A stretch of DNA of 64,000 nucleotides from Clavibacter californiensis (GTDB taxonomy: Bacteria > Actinomycetota > Actinomycetes > Actinomycetales > Microbacteriaceae), in assembly GCF_021952865.1 (NCBI RefSeq), contig NZ_CP040792.1, forward strand, positions 2,976,001 to 3,040,000. The letters run 5' to 3'. Both the position numbers and the translations under genes were made by a program. Below, in pieces: positions 28,201-36,217 of this stretch. Positions within the stretch are counted from its first letter, which is position 1, and every line of letters starts with the position of its first letter. The notes under the pieces were generated by a model. That model was not told where the DNA came from and did not search any database. It saw nothing but the letters and a program-made list of their open reading frames with translations.

Positions 28201-29045
28201 AGCTGCCGCGCTTCGTCGACACCGCGCAGGGCGGCACGGGCGACAGCCGGCACGTCATCCGCGCGTACCCCGCGCTCGTCGACGAGGGATCCACCGTCGC
28301 GATCCGCCTCATGGCGACCGCCGAGGACCAGGCGCGCGCCATGCCCGGCGGCGTGCGGCGCCTGCTCGTGCTCGCCATCGCGAACCCCTCCGCCTACGTG
28401 AAGCAGCACCTCACGAGCCAGGAGAAGCTGATGCTCGCGACGAGCCCGTACCCGAACGTGCAGGCGCTCTTCGACGACTGCCTGCTGGCCGCGATCGACC
28501 AGGTGCTCGAGCGCGTGGCCCCCGGCGGCGCGATCTACTCCAAGGAGCTGTTCGAGACGGCGCGCGACCGCGTCTCGGGCGTCGTCATGGACTCCATGTT
28601 CGACACGGTGGCGCTCGTGAACCGGATCCTCACGGGGTACCGCGACGCCGAGCGCGCCATCAAGCAGGCGACGAGCATGCAGCTCATCGGCGCTCTCACC
28701 GACGCGCGCGAGCAGCTCGCCGGGCTCGTGCACCCGGGCTTCGTCTCGGCCACCGGACTCGCGCGCCTCCAGCGCCTGCCCGCCTACCTCTCCGGCCTCA
28801 CCCACCGCGTGCAGCGCCTGCCCGACCAGCCCGCGCGCGACCGCGCGTGGATGACCGAGGTGCAGAAGGCGACCGACCTCTACCGCGAGGCCGGCGGCGT
28901 CATCCCGTCGGCGGCGCACGCGCCCGAGTCGCTCGTGCACGCCCGCTGGATGCTCGAGGAGCTGCGCCTCAGCCTCTTCGCCCAGCACCTGCCGACGGCC
29001 GAGCCGGTGTCGCTGCAGCGGATCCGCAAGGTGCTCGCGGGCTGA
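25227..29045 (+). CDS. hrpA: ATP-dependent RNA helicase HrpA
   Basis: 1272 residues, the usual length of bacterial HrpA (DEAH/RHA). Walker A GATGSGKT at 34-41, motif II DEAH at 128-131, SAT in IITSATIDPQSF, then the C-terminal RecA domain (NVAETSLTVPGIKYVIDAG, QRSGRSGRT), winged helix/ratchet, OB-fold and a long C-terminal HrpA-only extension (DUF3418). The role is RNA remodelling, with mRNA processing shown in E. coli; HrpA has also been linked to stalled-ribosome rescue there. TAGACT at 25212-25217 ends nine bases before the ATG, so the leader is very short. The long opposite-strand frame is a shadow. Confidence 0.96.
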   Translation: MESSIAYPPELPVSRMRDEIADAIRDNQVVIVAGATGSGKTTQLPKICLELGRESIGHTQPRRLAARTISERIAEELGGEVGQLVGYQVRFTDKVSADTRIKLMTDGILLNELQRDRLLKKYDTIIIDEAHERSLNIDFLLGYLKQLLPRRPDLKLIITSATIDPQSFSKHFGDAPIVEVSGRTYPVEIRYRPLVAEAAVAGEDDDLADAPLERPADDRDFLEGINAALDELAAESSGDVLVFLSGENEIRDAEDAIRSRDLPHTEVLPLYGRLSSADQHRVFQPSTQAGVRRRIVLATNVAETSLTVPGIKYVIDAGTARISRYSVRSKVQRLPIEAISQASANQRSGRSGRTSDGIAIRLYSEEDFARRPEFTEPEILRTNLAAVILQMVSLGLGDIAAFPFLQPPDSRGIKDGVDLLTELGAVVRSPDGTPALTKVGRDLSRLPIDPRFARMVVESRKHGVSREVMIIVAGLTIQDVRERPLEKRPQADQQHARFVDPSSDFITLLNLWNHLEEKEAELSSSAFRRMCKAEFLNYVRVREWKDVFRQLRQLARPLDLQMNEPKADPDGIHKSLLAGLLSHIGLKDAQKKDYVGARQSRFVVFPGSALAKKQPDAIMSAELVETSRLFARTNAAIDPAWAEPIAGALVKRTHSEPHWEKKQGATVAWERVTLYGVPIVLKRRVQFSRIDPAYARELFIRHALVEGDWESQQAFDRANRKLREELAEVEERTRRRDILNDDEAVFEFYDKRIPRDVASTRAFEGWWKKQRQETPELLTMTAEELLAEDAVDVDEAAFPPTWQQGDQRLSLTYRFEPGAPDDGVTVQVPLALLARLSPAGFDWQVPGMRRDLVTAMIKALPKALRKNVVPAADWADRLLEGLPEPDPQHPVAFTTTIAGLIMRKAHVRVADDDFDLDRIPAHLRMAFRVVDERGREVAAGRDLTQLQARLSSRARDSVARATARPVERVAGASGPATRGMERTGLTTWDLDELPRFVDTAQGGTGDSRHVIRAYPALVDEGSTVAIRLMATAEDQARAMPGGVRRLLVLAIANPSAYVKQHLTSQEKLMLATSPYPNVQALFDDCLLAAIDQVLERVAPGGAIYSKELFETARDRVSGVVMDSMFDTVALVNRILTGYRDAERAIKQATSMQLIGALTDAREQLAGLVHPGFVSATGLARLQRLPAYLSGLTHRVQRLPDQPARDRAWMTEVQKATDLYREAGGVIPSAAHAPESLVHARWMLEELRLSLFAQHLPTAEPVSLQRIRKVLAG

Positions 29046-29167
29046 CGGGCGGCGGGTCGGCGTTTCCTCACGCGCGTAGACTCGATCCATCCCGCACGAC
29101 CGGCCGCACCGGCGGCGTGAGGGTGCGCGGATCGGGGGATCCGCCGCGAGAGCTAAGGGGGACGCGC

Positions 29168-30337
29168 ATGGACACCGACCTCCGGGAGCGCCAGCGACTC
29201 GAGTCGCTGGAGGCGCTGCATGTCTTCGGCACGGCGCCCGAGACGCGCTTCGACCGCATCACGGTGATGATCGCCGAGTTCTACCGCGTGCCCATGGCGG
29301 CCGTCGGGGTGGTCGGCGCCGACGCCATCTGGATGAAGTCGGCCACCGGCCTGCCCTCCGCGCGCTGGCCGCGGAACGGCACCTTCAGCGACGCGGCGCT
29401 GGCGGCCGAGGGCGGCATGCTCGTCGTCGAGGATGCCCTGCTCGACCCGCGCCTCGCCACCTCCCCCAGCGTCACCGGCCCGCTCGGGATCCGCTTCTAC
29501 GCCGCGCAGCAGCTGCGCGCGCCCGACGGCAACGTGATCGGCGTCTTCCTCGTCGCCGACACCGCGCCGCGGTCCTTCGGCCCCACCGACCGCGCCCGCC
29601 TCTCCCTCATCGGCGACTTCTTCTCCGAGGAGCTCGCCCGCGAGACCGACAGCCACCGCGCCGCCGAGGTCGCCCGGGCACTCAGCCCGCAGGCCGCACC
29701 GCACCTGGACGGCTACGAGGTCGCGGGCACGAGCGTGCCCGCCCAGGTCGTCGGGGGCGACGTGCACGACTGGTTCCTCGAGGACGGCGACCTGCGCCTC
29801 ACCCTCGCCGACGTGATGGGCAAGGGCGTCGGCGCCGCCATCCTCGCCGCGGGCGTCCGCGCCACCATCCGCCTCGCGTCCCGCGCGCACGGGGTGCGCG
29901 ACACGATGGTGCACGCGGCGGCCGCGCTCGTCGACGACCTCTCGACCGCCGGATCCTTCTCCACCCTGTTCCACGCGCGCCTCCAGCTCGCCACGGGCAT
30001 CCTCACCTACGTCGACGCCGGGCACGGGCTCGCGCTCGTCATCCGGGCGGACGGCGCGATGCTGCGCCTCCGCGGCCACCACCTCCCGCTCGGGCTCGAG
30101 GCGGAGGACGCGTGGCAGGAGCAGTCCGTGCGGCTGGATCCGGGCGACGGCCTCGTGGTGTTCAGCGACGGGCTGCTCGACTTCTTCCCCGACGAGGAGG
30201 CGGCGTACGCCTACCTCGCGGGCCTCCTGGCGCGGCACGGATCCGCGCGGCGCTTCATCGACGCCCTCGTGGCCCTCACCCCGGCGGGGCAGGCGGACGA
30301 CTGCACGATCATCGCCGTGCGGCGCGCGGGGGCCTGA
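29168..30337 (+). CDS. GAF domain PP2C-type (SpoIIE/RsbU-like) protein phosphatase
   Basis: 389 residues; ATG preceded by AAGGGGG. Residues ~10-165 form a GAF sensor domain (FDRITVMIAEFYRVPMAAV, RFYAAQQLRAPDGNVIGV). Residues ~185-387 form a SpoIIE-type phosphatase: VVGGDVHDWFLEDG and LTLADVMGKGVGAA supply the metal-binding Asp residues, with DAGHGLALVIRADG, VVFSDGLLDFF and ADDCTIIAVRRA. Such enzymes dephosphorylate anti-sigma-factor antagonists in partner-switching stress pathways. No anti-sigma gene is next to it. TAGACT at 29077-29082 may be its -10, giving a leader of about 80 bases. Confidence 0.9.
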   Translation: MDTDLRERQRLESLEALHVFGTAPETRFDRITVMIAEFYRVPMAAVGVVGADAIWMKSATGLPSARWPRNGTFSDAALAAEGGMLVVEDALLDPRLATSPSVTGPLGIRFYAAQQLRAPDGNVIGVFLVADTAPRSFGPTDRARLSLIGDFFSEELARETDSHRAAEVARALSPQAAPHLDGYEVAGTSVPAQVVGGDVHDWFLEDGDLRLTLADVMGKGVGAAILAAGVRATIRLASRAHGVRDTMVHAAAALVDDLSTAGSFSTLFHARLQLATGILTYVDAGHGLALVIRADGAMLRLRGHHLPLGLEAEDAWQEQSVRLDPGDGLVVFSDGLLDFFPDEEAAYAYLAGLLARHGSARRFIDALVALTPAGQADDCTIIAVRRAGA

Positions 30338-30404
30338 CCGCCGCTCCCGAACGGATGCAACGGGTCTCGCTGCCCGGGCGACGCCGGACGCGTGTGGAAT
30401 CCGT

Positions 30405-30419
30405 TGAGAATCATTCTCG
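30405..30419. promoter_or_regulatory. Zur/Fur-type metal-responsive operator
   Basis: TGAGAATCATTCTCG, a 7-1-7 palindrome with a single mismatch, matching the shape of actinobacterial Zur boxes (TGAnAATnATTnTCA) and close to Fur boxes. It overlaps a possible -35 (TTGAGA at 30404) with TAGTCT at 30429-30434 as -10, so a bound repressor would block RNA polymerase. It lies 70 bp before the importer operon start. Confidence 0.7.
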
Positions 30420-30488
30420 ATAAGCCGGTAGTCTGCGCCTCGTCCCGCGCCGCCGTGCGGGGCCCACGCAGCTGCACGGAGGATCCCC

Positions 30489-32015
30489 ATGACCACGCTC
30501 CCCAGGAGGCATCCCGCGACCACCGCGGCGCTCGTCGCCATCGCGATGACCGCGGCGGTGTCCGGCTGCGCCTCGTCCCCCGCGAGCTCCGCGGACGCCA
30601 CCACGGGCGGCACGCTCCGCGCGGCCTTCCCCGGCGGCGGCGCGGCCGAGACGCTCGACTACCTCGTCGGCCCGACCGCTCTCGACTACGTGCGCGCGCG
30701 GCTGGTGCACGCGCCCTTCTGCGAGATCGACGCGTCAGCTCCGGACGGCGTCTCCTACGGCGCCCTCTCCTCCATCGACGTGAGCGCCGACCTCTCGACC
30801 TACACGCTGCACGTGCGGCCCGACGTGCCGTTCACCGACGGATCCACGCTCACGGCCGCGGACGTCATCTACTCGCTACGCGCTCCCGGGCTGCTGCACG
30901 GCCTGCCGTTCACGCAGATCGTCGCGCGCGACCTCGACGTCGACGCCGCCACGGCCGTCGACGACCTCACCGTCACGCTGCCGACGCGCCACCCGGTCGC
31001 CGACGGGCGCCAGCTCATCTGCCAGAGCATGCTCGCCATCAAGGACGGCACCACGGAGTTCACACCGACGACGCCGTCCTCCGGCCCCTTCACCATCAGC
31101 GGATTCGAGCCCGGGCAGAGCACGGCCCTCACCCGGAACCCGACGTTCTACGGGAACGCCCTCGGCACCGGACCGACGCTCGACTCCATCGAGCTGCTGT
31201 CCATCTCCGACCAGACCGCCCGCGAGGACGCCCTGCGCCAGGGCCAGGTCGACTACGCGAGCGGGCTCGCCCCGGCGCAGGCCCAGGAGCTCACGGGAGC
31301 GTCCGGGATCACCGTCTCCACCAGCGAGCTGCCCTACGCCTCCTCCCTGCAGTTCCTGATGAACCCGTCCTTCGCGCCCTTCGCCGACGAGCGCGTGCGC
31401 GAGGCGTTCAAGCTCGCGATCGACCGCCAGCAGATCGTCGACACCGTCTACTACGGCCACGCGTTCGCGGGCGACGACGTGCCCGGGCTCGGCTTCCCGA
31501 GCTACGACACGACGCTGCCGCAGCGCGAGCACGACCCGGACCGGGCGAGGGCGCTCCTCGCCGAGGCCGGACAGAGCGGCATGGCCGTGACGCTCACGGC
31601 GGGCCCTGAGCTGCCCGGCATGGTCGAGACCGCGACGCTCGTCGTGCAGGACCTCCGCGCGATCGGCGTGGACGCGACCCTCTCCCAGCTGCCGGCCGGC
31701 CAGCTCTACGCCGACTACGCGGCCTACCAGAAGCTGCCGTTCGCGGCCGGGTACACGCCTCCGGCGCTCTTCGAGCCGAACCACGTGCCGGGAGCGCTGC
31801 CCGAGGCGGACGCGCTCGTCGCCCAGGCGCGCAGCGCCGCCACCCCGGAGGCCCGGCTCGCCGCGTCGCACCAGGCCCAGCAGATCATCTGGGCGAAGGG
31901 CTACACGATCCAGCCGGTGTTCGTGCCCTCGATCAGCGCGCAGTCCGACGGCGTCGCGGGCGTCCGGGAGCTGCAGTTCCCCGACCTGTCGCGGGCGACG
32001 GTCGCGGCCAGGTGA
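30489..32015 (+). CDS. Peptide/nickel-type ABC transporter substrate-binding lipoprotein
   Basis: 508 residues. The signal has a lipobox (VSGC, C27). The mature protein has the SBP_bac_5 plan: YVRARLVHAPFCEIDAS, DVPFTDGSTLTAADVIYSL, GPFTISGFEPGQSTALTRNP, VREAFKLAIDRQQIVDTVY and DPDRARALLAEAGQ. It delivers substrate to the two permeases encoded downstream. Dpp/Opp/NikA-class proteins bind peptides, nickel chelates or metallophores; the metal-type operator in front favours a metal- or metallophore-linked cargo (inference). Its stop overlaps the permease start (GTGA). It is the first gene of a four-gene unit. Confidence 0.93.
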   Translation: MTTLPRRHPATTAALVAIAMTAAVSGCASSPASSADATTGGTLRAAFPGGGAAETLDYLVGPTALDYVRARLVHAPFCEIDASAPDGVSYGALSSIDVSADLSTYTLHVRPDVPFTDGSTLTAADVIYSLRAPGLLHGLPFTQIVARDLDVDAATAVDDLTVTLPTRHPVADGRQLICQSMLAIKDGTTEFTPTTPSSGPFTISGFEPGQSTALTRNPTFYGNALGTGPTLDSIELLSISDQTAREDALRQGQVDYASGLAPAQAQELTGASGITVSTSELPYASSLQFLMNPSFAPFADERVREAFKLAIDRQQIVDTVYYGHAFAGDDVPGLGFPSYDTTLPQREHDPDRARALLAEAGQSGMAVTLTAGPELPGMVETATLVVQDLRAIGVDATLSQLPAGQLYADYAAYQKLPFAAGYTPPALFEPNHVPGALPEADALVAQARSAATPEARLAASHQAQQIIWAKGYTIQPVFVPSISAQSDGVAGVRELQFPDLSRATVAAR

Positions 32016-32986
32016 GCTCCGCGGCGCCGCTCGGCCGGTGGATCGCCGGGCGGTGCGGCGCCGCGCTCATCACCCTCGTGGCGCTCTCGGCCGTCGTGTT
32101 CGCGAGCGCGTCCGCGCTGCCCGGCGACGCCGCGGGCGCCCTCGCGGGCAGCGGCGCGACCGCGGCGGAGCACGACGCCCTGCGCACGGACCTCGGCCTC
32201 GACCGCCCGGTGGTGGAGAGGTACCTGGCCTGGGCCGCCGGCGCCCTGCACGGCGACCTCGGCAGATCCCTCGTCTCCGGCCGCGAGATCGCGCCGCTGG
32301 TCGCCGAGCGCCTCGCCGACACGCTCACGATCACGGCGCTCGCGGTCGCGGTGATCGCGGTGATCGCGACCGGCCTCGGCCTCGCGTCGGGTATGCGGGA
32401 GGGCAGCGCGGCCGACCGATGGCTCACCTCCCTCACGGTGGTCATGATGGCGACCCCGGACTTCCTCGTCGCCATCGCGCTCCTCGTGCTGTTCACCTCG
32501 CTCGTGCCGGTGCTCCCCGCCGTCGCGCTCCTGCCGCTGGGCGACGCCGCGTGGCAGCACCCGGAGGTGCTCGTGCTGCCGGTCGCGACGCTCGCCCTCG
32601 CCGGCGCGGGCCCGGCCGCGCGGATGCTGCGCGCGGCCGTCGTCGACGTGATGCGCGCCCCGTTCATCGAGCACGCACGGCTGAACGGGATCCGCGGCCT
32701 CCGCCTCGCGCTCGTCCACGTGCTGCCGAACGCGGCGGCGCCCGCGCTGCAGTCGCTCGCGCTGGTGGCCGCCGGGCTGCTCGGGGGCGGGATCGTCGTG
32801 GAGACGCTGTTCGGCGTCCCCGGCATCGGCCTGGAGCTCACGCGCGCGGTGTCCGCGCGGGACGTGCCGATGGTGCAGGCGGTGGCGCTGACGCTCGGGG
32901 GCACGGCCCTCGCGATCCTGCTGGTCGGCGACATCGGCGCGGCCCTCCTCCGTCGCCGCCGGGGTGCCGAGCAGGTGCGCGGATGA
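32012..32986 (+). CDS. ABC transporter permease, DppB/NikB type
   Basis: 324 residues, six membrane segments, with the family N-terminal helix followed by an extracytoplasmic stretch (DLGLDRPVVERYLAWAAGAL, HGDLGRSLVSGREI). The cytoplasmic coupling loop is EHARLNGIRGLRLALVHVLP and a later FGVPGIGLELTRAVSARD fits BPD_transp_1. GTG start coupled to the binding-protein gene; its stop overlaps the next permease start by four bases. Confidence 0.92.
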   Translation: MSSAAPLGRWIAGRCGAALITLVALSAVVFASASALPGDAAGALAGSGATAAEHDALRTDLGLDRPVVERYLAWAAGALHGDLGRSLVSGREIAPLVAERLADTLTITALAVAVIAVIATGLGLASGMREGSAADRWLTSLTVVMMATPDFLVAIALLVLFTSLVPVLPAVALLPLGDAAWQHPEVLVLPVATLALAGAGPAARMLRAAVVDVMRAPFIEHARLNGIRGLRLALVHVLPNAAAPALQSLALVAAGLLGGGIVVETLFGVPGIGLELTRAVSARDVPMVQAVALTLGGTALAILLVGDIGAALLRRRRGAEQVRG

Positions 32987-33897
32987 GCGAGGCGCGCGGC
33001 GGATCCCGCACGCCCGGCGGACCCCGCACGTTCGGCGGGTGCCGCGTGCTCGGCGGGTGCCGGGTGCTCGGCGGGTTCCGGGTGCTCGGCGGGTGCCGGG
33101 TGCCCGGCAGGTTCCGGGCGCTCGCCCTGCTCCTCGCCGCGGGCGTCGTCGCCGCCGCCCTCCTCGGGCCCCTGCTGCCGCTCGGCTCGCCGGACGAGGT
33201 CGTCGGGCGGCCGTTCGCGGGTCCGGACGCCGCGCATCCGCTCGGCACGGAGCTGCTGGGGCGCGACCTGCTCGCGCGCGTGGCGGCGGGCGGGCAGGGT
33301 CTCGTGCTCGAGGCCCTCGCCGCGACCCTGATAGCGAGCGCCGTGGGGCTCGCGATCGGGATCCGGGCGGGGCTGCGCCCGTCTCGGGTGTCGGATGCGG
33401 CCGTGCGCGTCGTCGACGCGGTGGCCGCCCTGCCCGCGCTGCTGGTGCTGCTCGTCCTCGCGGCGGGCGCCCCGGGCCAGCCCGCGGCGATCGTCGCCGC
33501 CATCGCCCTCGTGAGCGCGCCGTTCTCCGTGCGGGTCATCCGCCAGCAGACGCGCATCGTCGCGGCGGCCGACCACGTCGTCATCGCCCGGGCGCGCGGC
33601 GACGGGATCGGCAGCAGGCTCCGGCACGACATCCTCCCCGGGATCCGCTCGGTCGCCCTGGCGGACGCGGGCCTCCGCTTCATCGCCGCGCTCCAGCTCG
33701 CCGCCGCGGCCGGGTTCCTCGGGGTCGGCGCCAGCGCGCCCGCGGCCGACTGGGGGCGGATGGTCCGGGAGGACGTGGTCGGGATCCGCTCCAACCCGCT
33801 CGCGACCCTCGTGCCGGCGGGGCTCCTCGTGGCGGTCGCGCTCGGCGTCACGCTCGCGGTGGATGCGACGAGCAGACGTCAGGGAGGCGGCAGGTGA
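32983..33897 (+). CDS. ABC transporter permease, DppC/NikC type, with repeat-expanded N-terminus
   Basis: 304 residues. The body from ~48 on is a normal DppC-type permease: HPLGTELLGRDLLARVAAGG is the family signature, IARARGDGIGSRLRHDILP is the coupling loop, and FLGVGASAPAADWGRMVRE is near the end. The first ~45 residues are unusual: six hexapeptide units of the type LGGCRV, encoded by an 18-bp tandem repeat, form a cysteine- and arginine-rich cytoplasmic tail. ATG overlaps the previous stop (ATGA) and the end overlaps the ATPase start. Confidence 0.92.
   Translation: MSEARGGSRTPGGPRTFGGCRVLGGCRVLGGFRVLGGCRVPGRFRALALLLAAGVVAAALLGPLLPLGSPDEVVGRPFAGPDAAHPLGTELLGRDLLARVAAGGQGLVLEALAATLIASAVGLAIGIRAGLRPSRVSDAAVRVVDAVAALPALLVLLVLAAGAPGQPAAIVAAIALVSAPFSVRVIRQQTRIVAAADHVVIARARGDGIGSRLRHDILPGIRSVALADAGLRFIAALQLAAAAGFLGVGASAPAADWGRMVREDVVGIRSNPLATLVPAGLLVAVALGVTLAVDATSRRQGGGR
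33013..33120 (+). repeat. Six 18-bp tandem repeats inside the permease gene
   Basis: Unit CTCGGCGGGTGCCGGGTG in six imperfect copies, exactly 108 bp, in frame, encoding PGGPRT, FGGCRV, LGGCRV, LGGFRV, LGGCRV, PGRFRA. Because the unit is a multiple of three, copy-number change would only lengthen or shorten the N-terminal tail. Confidence 0.9.
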
Positions 33898-35336
33898 TCC
33901 CCGCCATCGAGGTCCGGGGCCTCACCATCCGTGCCGCGACAGACGCGACCGACGCGACCGCCCCCGGCGCGGCGCTGCTCCACGGGATCGACCTCCGCGT
34001 CGCGCCCGGCGAGGTCGTCGGGCTCTCCGGGCCGTCCGGCAGCGGGAAGTCGACCCTCCTGCACGCGCTGCTCGGCCACCTCTCCCCCGGCAGCAGGGTC
34101 GCCGCGGGCACCGTCCGCGTCCACGGCGTGGATCCCCTCACCCCGGCCGGCCGCCGCCTCCTCCGCGGGCAGGTCGTGGGGCACGTGCCGCAGGATCCGG
34201 CGAGCGCCCTCGATCCCGCGCGCACCGCGCTGCACCACATCCGCCAGGCGGCGCGACGGTCCGCGGGCCGCACCTCACGCGCGGAGCTCGGCCGGGTCGT
34301 GCTCGAGGCCGCGCACGACGCGCGCCTCGACCCCACGCTGCTGCGGCGGCGCGGATCCGAGCTCTCGGGCGGCCAGGCGCAGCGCGTGATCCTCGCGGCC
34401 CTCCTCGCGGCGCAGCCTGCGGTGGTCCTCCTCGACGAGCCCACGAGCGCGCTGGACGCCGAGACCGCCGACCTCGTCGCGCGCCACGTCGCGCGCCTCC
34501 CGTGGCTCCCGGCAGTGGTCCTCGCCAGCCACGATCCCGATGTGCTGGCGCGCACGAGCGGGCGCGTCGTCACCCTGCGCGACGGAGCCCATGCACCCGG
34601 CGGGACCCGGGACGCTGCGCCGCCTCCGCGTGCTGCGGCGACGGCGACGGCTGCGTCCCGCACGGCCGCACCGGCCCTCCCCGCCGTCGACGTGTCCGGC
34701 CTCCGCATCCGCTTCGGCGCGCACCGGGTGGTCGAGGAGGCCTCCCTCCGCATCCCAGCCGGCGGGATCGTCGCGATCCGCGGCCGGTCCGGCTCCGGGA
34801 AGACCAGCGTCGGCCGCGCGATCGCCGGCCTGCTCGTGCCGGAGGCGGGCGTGCTCGAGGTGGCCGGCGCCCGCATCCCGTGGCCGGGCGACGACCGCTC
34901 CACGTACCAGAAGCCGCTCGTGGGGCTGGTGCTCCAGGACTCCCGCGCCGCCCTGCACCCGGGCGAGACGGTGCTGGCGACCCTCGCGCGCGCGGGTCGC
35001 GCCGCGGTGCGCCAGGGCTCCCCGGCCGTCGATCCCGCCGAGCTGCTCGGGCGCCTCGGGCTGGATCCGCGCCTCGTCGACCGCCGGCCGCACGAGCTGA
35101 GCGGCGGTCAGCGCCAGCGCGTCGCGATCGCCCGGGCGCTGGCCGCGGCCCCGGCCCTCCTGGTGTGCGACGAGATCACCGCGTCCCTCGACGCGACGGC
35201 CGAGCGGACGGTGCTCGACGCCCTCGACGAGGCACGCGCGCGCACGGGCGTCGCGATCCTGCTCATCACGCACAGCGCGACGGCGGCCGAGCGCGCCGAC
35301 CGGGTGCTCACGCTCGCCGACGGCCGCCTCGGCTGA
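33894..35336 (+). CDS. Fused double ABC ATPase (DppD-DppF type)
   Basis: 480 residues with two complete ATPase domains in one chain. Domain 1: Walker A GPSGSGKS at 46-53, signature LSGGQ at ~157, Walker B VVLLDEPTSALD. A proline/alanine linker (~240-265) follows. Domain 2: Walker A GRSGSGKT at ~297, signature LSGGQ at ~402, Walker B LLVCDEITASLD and switch His in LLITHSA. The second D-loop has Ile for Pro (DEIT), as in many DppF/NikE proteins. GTG start coupled to the permease by a four-base overlap. This completes the importer. The sulfurtransferase gene faces it 7 bp away. Confidence 0.94.
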   Translation: MIPAIEVRGLTIRAATDATDATAPGAALLHGIDLRVAPGEVVGLSGPSGSGKSTLLHALLGHLSPGSRVAAGTVRVHGVDPLTPAGRRLLRGQVVGHVPQDPASALDPARTALHHIRQAARRSAGRTSRAELGRVVLEAAHDARLDPTLLRRRGSELSGGQAQRVILAALLAAQPAVVLLDEPTSALDAETADLVARHVARLPWLPAVVLASHDPDVLARTSGRVVTLRDGAHAPGGTRDAAPPPRAAATATAASRTAAPALPAVDVSGLRIRFGAHRVVEEASLRIPAGGIVAIRGRSGSGKTSVGRAIAGLLVPEAGVLEVAGARIPWPGDDRSTYQKPLVGLVLQDSRAALHPGETVLATLARAGRAAVRQGSPAVDPAELLGRLGLDPRLVDRRPHELSGGQRQRVAIARALAAAPALLVCDEITASLDATAERTVLDALDEARARTGVAILLITHSATAAERADRVLTLADGRLG

Positions 35337-35343
35337 CGGGTCG

Positions 35344-36189
35344 TCAGTGGCCGCCGGGCGCCCCGCCCGTCGCGGCCGGCAGCTCCGGCCGGTTCGCCCA
35401 CGCCGACCAGGATCCCGGGTACAGCGCCGCGTCGATCCCCGCGATGGCGAGCGCCGCGATCTCGTGCGCGGCCGTGACGCCCGAGCCGCAGTAGACGCCC
35501 ACCCGGTCGCCCGCCCGGATGCCGAGGTCCGCGAACCGCGCCCGGAGGGCGTCGGCCGGGAGGAACGCGCCGTCCTCGGCGAGGTTCCCGGCGGTCGGCG
35601 CGCTCACGGCGCCGGGGATGTGGCCCGCGCGCAGATCCACGGGCTCGACCTCGCCGCGGTACCGCTCCCCCGCACGCGCGTCGAGCAGGACGCCGGTACG
35701 CGCCACGTCCGCGGCGGCGGCCTCGTCGAGCGTCGCCAGCGCGCCCCGGGTGAGCGTCACGTCGCCGGGCTCGGGCGCGGTGGATCCCGTCTCCAGCGGC
35801 AGCCCCGCCGCGACCCACGCGGGCAGCGCGCCGTCGAGGATCCGCACGTCCGCGATGCCCGCGTCGCGCAGCAGCCACCACGCCCGCGCGGCGGCCGTGT
35901 TGCCGCCGTCGTCGTGCACGACGATCGCGTCGCCCTGCCGGATCCCCCAGCCGCGCGCCGCCCGCTCGAGGTCGGCGGTCGCGGGCAGCGGGTGCCGCCC
36001 CTCCTCGGGCGCACCGTGCCCTGCGAGCTCCGTGTCGAGATCCGCGTACACAGCGCCAGGGATGTGCCCGGCCTCGTGCAGCGGCCGGCCGGGAGGTCCG
36101 CCGAGCGACCAGCGCACGTCGATCACGCGCACGTCGTCGCGGGTCCGGAGGGCGTGGTCGAGCGCGGTGGGGGCGATGAGGATCTCCAT
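35344..36189 (-). CDS. Two-domain rhodanese (thiosulfate/3-mercaptopyruvate sulfurtransferase)
   Basis: 281 residues from the ATG (a GTG one codon earlier is also possible). The first rhodanese domain (~1-135) has VRVIDVRWSLGGPPG, HIPGAVYADLDTEL and IVVHDDGGNTAAARAWWLL and is inactive (Asp where the catalytic Cys would be). The second (~150-275) carries VYCGSGVTA with active C234; the CGSGVT loop is typical of mercaptopyruvate-type enzymes. It transfers sulfane sulfur to cyanide or other thiols in the cytoplasm. Its 3' end is seven bases from the end of the ABC operon. Confidence 0.92.
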   Translation of the reverse strand: MEILIAPTALDHALRTRDDVRVIDVRWSLGGPPGRPLHEAGHIPGAVYADLDTELAGHGAPEEGRHPLPATADLERAARGWGIRQGDAIVVHDDGGNTAAARAWWLLRDAGIADVRILDGALPAWVAAGLPLETGSTAPEPGDVTLTRGALATLDEAAAADVARTGVLLDARAGERYRGEVEPVDLRAGHIPGAVSAPTAGNLAEDGAFLPADALRARFADLGIRAGDRVGVYCGSGVTAAHEIAALAIAGIDAALYPGSWSAWANRPELPAATGGAPGGH

Positions 36190-36217
36190 CACCCCATGCT
36201 CGCAGCGCCGCGCGGGA

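Noticed and set aside
25083-29090. 1335-codon open frame on the minus strand opposite hrpA
   Set aside because: Composition is Arg/Val/Glu/Gly-rich low complexity typical of the antisense of GC-rich genes, and HrpA on the plus strand has every family motif.
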